DNA from: Glomus cerebriforme
Taxonomy: Eukaryota; Glomeromycota; Glomeromycetes; Glomerales; Glomeraceae
Length of the DNA stretch: 54,367 bases
Direction: 5' to 3'
Assembly (NCBI GenBank): GCA_003550305.1
Contig: QKYT01000032.1
Span: 1 to 54,367 of the forward strand
Position 1 is the first letter of the stretch. Every line of letters starts with the position of its first letter. The translations under genes and the position numbers were made by a program. The notes beneath the pieces were generated by a model. It made no database searches. It was not told the origin of the DNA and saw only the letters and a list, made by a program, of their open reading frames with translations. Positions 51,004 through 54,367 of this stretch are shown piece after piece.

Positions 51004-53603
51004 GAGGTCGTCTAAAGCAGGGCAAATCACGTGATATTTTCGTGATTGATCAGAAGTATCACGTGATTTTGGTTAGAATACCAAACGATAATTGGCATAA
51101 TAAAAAAAAAATAAAATATTTTTAAATAATTAATTAAAATAAAAAAATCCACCCATATTTAATGTTTTTATTATTTTTATTTGAATTTAAAATGTAATTT
51201 TTTTTTTATATTTACATAATAAAAAATTCATAATCATTTCTAATAAAATTTGTAAAGTTTTATCTACATAAAAAAAAATTCGTAATAATTTTAAGAAGCC
51301 AAGCCCACACAATAATCAGAACCCAATACAACCTTGTACAATTATTAGTATTAAAATGCTAATAAATAATTCTAAGTTTTTTCATTCGAATTATCATCAA
51401 AATGTGAAATAATCAGATTCACAGAGGTTTCTAACATAGAAATAAAAGATTGTGTCTTATCAGTATTACCCATCTCTTCAACACGCCAATACCTATTGCA
51501 CATTCTTTCAGTTAATTCACCCACAGCAATTCTTCGATTCTCGACATTTTTTTGCTGCTCTGTTTGAACATATTCTATAAATGATTCTCAACTTTCATAT
51601 ACTTCAAACCCGTTTTCTTCAAAAATTTCGTGAAATATTTGCCATACGTTGGCAGTCAACAATTTATTGCCGTACATGTGTTCATAAAAAATATGCTTGC
51701 AGGGCAATAAATATCGATAGCAAAACAAGCAGTTACAATCGAGAGAAGTAAGACCTGGCGTACTTTTTCCTTTTTCAAGTCTATTCATCACAGCACAGGC
51801 CTTTTTAATGATTAATTGTTGAAATGGGAATGGGAACTTTTGGATTTCTTTGAGAATATCATCGTCAACACTATATGTGAATATTCTCTTGATACGAAAA
51901 TCAAAGGATGCACTTTCGGCTTCAGATCTTTTTTTGCAATCGATATTGATGACTTTGTAAGCGACACCTAAAATATAAAATGGACATCCAGGCAAAATAA
52001 CAGATAACCAAATAAAAATCATCACGTACCGATCAAACCATGTGATGAAGATGTTATTTTCTTTAATTTACTATGAAAAGATTCTAGCGAATTTGTTGAA
52101 GTGACTTGTAAAAGCAGTGGGGAATGTTACCGAGTCCATAAGCCCCATTTCTCAGTATTTTTCGCATAATTCCTTTTAATATAACTTTGTATAAAAGGAA
52201 CGGGACAAGAATTAATAGCATCTTGAACAAGGTTTTCGCATCCAATCTTTGTTCTTTTGTGCATCGCCACGATTATGATGTCTCAGGTTTTTTTTCATGA
52301 ATTTTTTGCATTCACATTCTCATAACATGGATAATGCAAAGGAGAACTTGGCACTCTTGTTCACCAGTGGCCATAGCATGCCAGAAAATGTCTTTTTAAT
52401 GCTCTTGGCTTCGATATTACTATGATCTGAAAGTATGTAATGGGGAGACCAATGACAATACTTATTGCAGATTATTGTTAAAATTTCTGCAACTGTATCT
52501 GCATCCTTACTGCTTACAAAAAAATGGGCGCCTATATTTCAACATCTGTAAGTATCACGAACGTAAAGAGTAAACAGACGCCAATCATACCAGTTTGTCT
52601 TATGTGTTAAATCTATAAGCGTCAATCATCCATGATATTCAAGCTTCTTTAATTGCTCCAGATGCGCAAACACAATACCTCTGGTAAACCGTTGGGAGAC
52701 GCAGTAATTTTTGATACGATATTCCTGCTCTGTTAAATAAGAAATAGATTCTGAAATATCTAACTTTAAGTTCAAATTTCTAACAAGATGAGTTTCTGCA
52801 GGCCCATGAACTTTATATTTGATGTTCGCTACTTCTTTGCGCTTCAGCTCGCACGTGAGTTCACCAAGACCTAACTCTAACATTACGTATTCTTTGACAG
52901 CAGATGTGATTGTTGGAGGCAAATAATTTTTGACCACTTCTATTTCAACTAAACTTCTAATAGCTTTTGGCCATTTTAACCTATCGATTTCTGATAAAGA
53001 ATGTGTATGATTGGGAGAATTTTTATATCTCTCTACTTAAACTACATTTGAAGAAGCTATCCAAAAAATTTAATCATCGCAGAACATATGTCAGATGGCC
53101 GCATCCTGGTTATTTGGCATTTTTCATTTGGGACATTTTCTTTTTGTCGAGTACTTGACTCGCGATACTTCATAAAATGACAGGCGAAAGTTTTCTGAAT
53201 ATAACCGTTTACATATTTATACGAGTCTCATTTTGTCCAAATATTCAAAATTAACAGCTACTACTCTTCGTTAAAAACCTCCATTGGAATTTCTAAAGTG
53301 CGATCTACATCAAAAAGAAAATCTTACTTTTCGTCTGGTATGAGGTTTAACGCTGATGTTATAATTAAAGGAGAAGAGGCTGGAGACATAAGAATAACAG
53401 TTGATTGTGAAGAAGGGATGGACATAACTAGTAAAAAAATTTGTTTTTTTTTTGAAAAATGAAAAAAAAACAATAAATGCATGATGTTGTAATGCTAACA
53501 CAAATTAAACCAATCATAGTTTACTATTTTCTGATAAATCACGTGACACTCCAACTAATTCCGAAATCATATCACATGATTTGACTCCGCTTTAGACGAC
53601 CTC
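51004..53603 (-). mobile_element. MULE DNA transposon, 2600 bp, nested
   Basis: The terminal inverted repeat is perfect for 15 bp (GAGGTCGTCTAAAGC at 51004-51018, inverse at 53589-53603) and continues imperfectly to about 70 bp, each side with an ATCACGTGAT-type palindrome (51026-51035 and 51058-51067; ATCACGTGA at 53538-53546). The insertion site in copy B corresponds to GGATATAG at about 2278-2285 in copy A; flanks GATATA and GAATATAG look like a decayed 8-9-bp duplication. Encodes a MULE-type transposase, now broken. MULE assignment follows from the FLYWCH/FAR1-like N-terminus, MULE core and SWIM zinc finger together. Confidence 0.9.
51372..53284 (-). pseudogene. MULE transposase with SWIM finger, degraded
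   Basis: A reading from ATG at 53284 to TAG at 51372 would span about 637 residues. It is interrupted by internal stops (several TGA, some TAG/TAA) and at least one frame shift. Domain traces in order: an N-terminal Cys/His-rich DNA-binding region (FACHFMKYRESS ... NHTHSL), the transposase core with a first Asp in LTLIDLTHKTNWYDW and a second in ILSDHSNIEAKSI, the LLLQVTSTNSLESFHSKLK block, and a SWIM zinc finger (CNCLFCYRYLLPCKHIF). After the TGA at 51588-51590 the frame reads on to 51372. It is not expected to be active. Confidence 0.85.
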
Positions 53604-54204
53604 TGAATATAGCATACCTTTAGGAAATGACCTTGGATATTTGGATGAGTTGTGAGTTTTCAAAATGGATTTTAAAAAATGTAAGTATAATCTACTAACA
53701 TTTCTTTTTTCCTTTAATTTTGTAGGAAACCTAAAAATCTTATCTTGAAAGATAATTATGGGTGGAGAGTATTTTTAATTTATTTTTTTTGTAGATACTG
53801 CTTTAATCTCATGATAGTGCTTAATTTGCTATTATAATGGTGCTTTAATTTTGTGATAGTATTTAATTTTGTGATATTGCTTAATTCTGTAATGTTGTTT
53901 TAATTCTACTTTTATTATTATGAACTTTTATTTTTATTCCTATTTTCATCTCTGTCCTTTATTTTATATGTAATAAAAGCTTGTATAATTTGTTATTAAA
54001 GAAATGATTGTGATAAATAAAATAAATAAAAAATTGGCCAATAAAATTATTTGTAAATTATAATAAAGGATAAAAATTTGTAGTAAAATATTTGGCCAAT
54101 CAAATTCGATTAAAATCACATGATTTAAGGATGCGTTGCAATGCGAGGGTGTATAAATTTTAAACCCTATAAATATTATAAAACTAAATTAAACTAACTA
54201 AATG

Positions 54205-54367
54205 AAAAAAATGTAGCGATAAAAATAAGAAAAAAAATGTCAAGTGATAAAAATAAAAAAATGTAGCGATAAAATAATAAAAAAATGTAGCGATAAAATA
54301 ATAAAAAAATGTAGTGATAAAATAATAAAAAAATGTAGTGATAAAAAAAATAGTAGCAATAAAATAA
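54205..54367 (+). repeat. 24-bp minisatellite at window edge
   Basis: Unit about 24 bp (ATGTAGCGATAAAATAATAA and four more A). Starts of units fall near 54211, 54237, 54261, 54285, 54309 and 54333, so about six copies, and the array runs off the end of the window. Variants change GCG to GTG in later units, a C-to-T change. It lies just outside the right terminus of copy B. Confidence 0.85.

Larger units (their letters stand above)
49670..54168 (+). mobile_element. TIR element with intron-module array, copy B (with nested MULE)
   Basis: Terminal inverted repeats of about 65 bp: left (about 49670-49742, GCGTTACAACGCATCC, then TTGATTGG) against right (about 54095-54168, GGATGCGTTGCAATGC on the plus strand). 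The interior holds the array (50041-50893) and the spacer found in copy A, then a 2600-bp insertion at 51004-53603, then the AT-rich right half again matching copy A. The element itself encodes no transposase. The target duplication could not be set, because the ends match only imperfectly. Confidence 0.75.

Noticed and set aside
51372..53284. TGA read as an amino acid (code change), because many transposase stops are TGA
   Set aside because: CENP-P ends naturally in TGA and no core gene contains an internal TGA; TAA/TAG interruptions are present in the transposase too.

Overview
The window is AT-rich nuclear DNA from a fungus. It carries intron-dense core genes (short GT-AG introns of about 50-260 bp, one GC-AG intron) for fungal-type calcineurin, exocyst, Atg13, Pex13, Swi5 and Tfb3. 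Low-GC repeat blocks built of inverted-repeat transposons flank them. Base composition, intron style and repeat load fit an early-diverging fungus, most likely a Rhizophagus-like arbuscular mycorrhizal fungus. That is an inference; nothing in the window is a species marker. The standard genetic code applies: one core gene ends in TGA and others end in TAA or TAG.

Layout: (1) 1-5831 is repeats. A hAT-like end joins a truncated copy of a TIR element that carries a tandem array of intron-like modules (copy A). Next to it is a 2.7-kb giant inverted-repeat (foldback) element interrupted by a 529-bp palindrome. (2) 6393-42959 is an uninterrupted gene island with no recognisable transposon inside genes. 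In order it holds TAD3(-), RPB4(-), TRM7(+), SEC6(-), calcineurin A(+), VAM7(+), an F-box/WD40 gene(+), SWI5(-), an unknown predicted tail-anchored protein(-), CENP-P(+), a HAPSTR1-like gene(-), SF1/BBP(+), ATG13(-), an ABHD4/5-like hydrolase(+), TFB3/MAT1(-), mitochondrial L1(+), PEX13(-) and ARP1(+). (3) 43100-54367 is repeats again: a TIR element of about 0.94 kb, a hAT-like element with 8-bp target duplications around a polypyrimidine core, a decayed zinc-knuckle ORF, AT-only foldback DNA, the second copy (B) of the intron-module element with a 2.6-kb MULE nested in it, and a 24-bp minisatellite at the right edge.

Genes are packed head-to-head (RPB4/TRM7 136 bp, SEC6/CNA 175 bp, TFB3/MRPL1 96 bp between start codons) or tail-to-tail (F-box/SWI5 32 bp between stop codons). 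Exon models below were built by hand from splice sites and reading phase, and all 18 close in frame. Together the genes are housekeeping: tRNA modification (TAD3, TRM7), transcription (RPB4, TFB3), splicing (SF1), membrane traffic (SEC6, VAM7, ATG13), signalling (calcineurin), chromosome and recombination work (CENP-P, SWI5), mitochondrion (MRPL1), peroxisome (PEX13) and dynactin (ARP1). They do not form one pathway.

The most unusual thing is the pair of arrays in which about 7-14 short, similar segments are each bounded by consensus-like 5' and 3' splice sites. They are arranged as a three-part higher-order repeat of 370 bp inside a TIR transposon.
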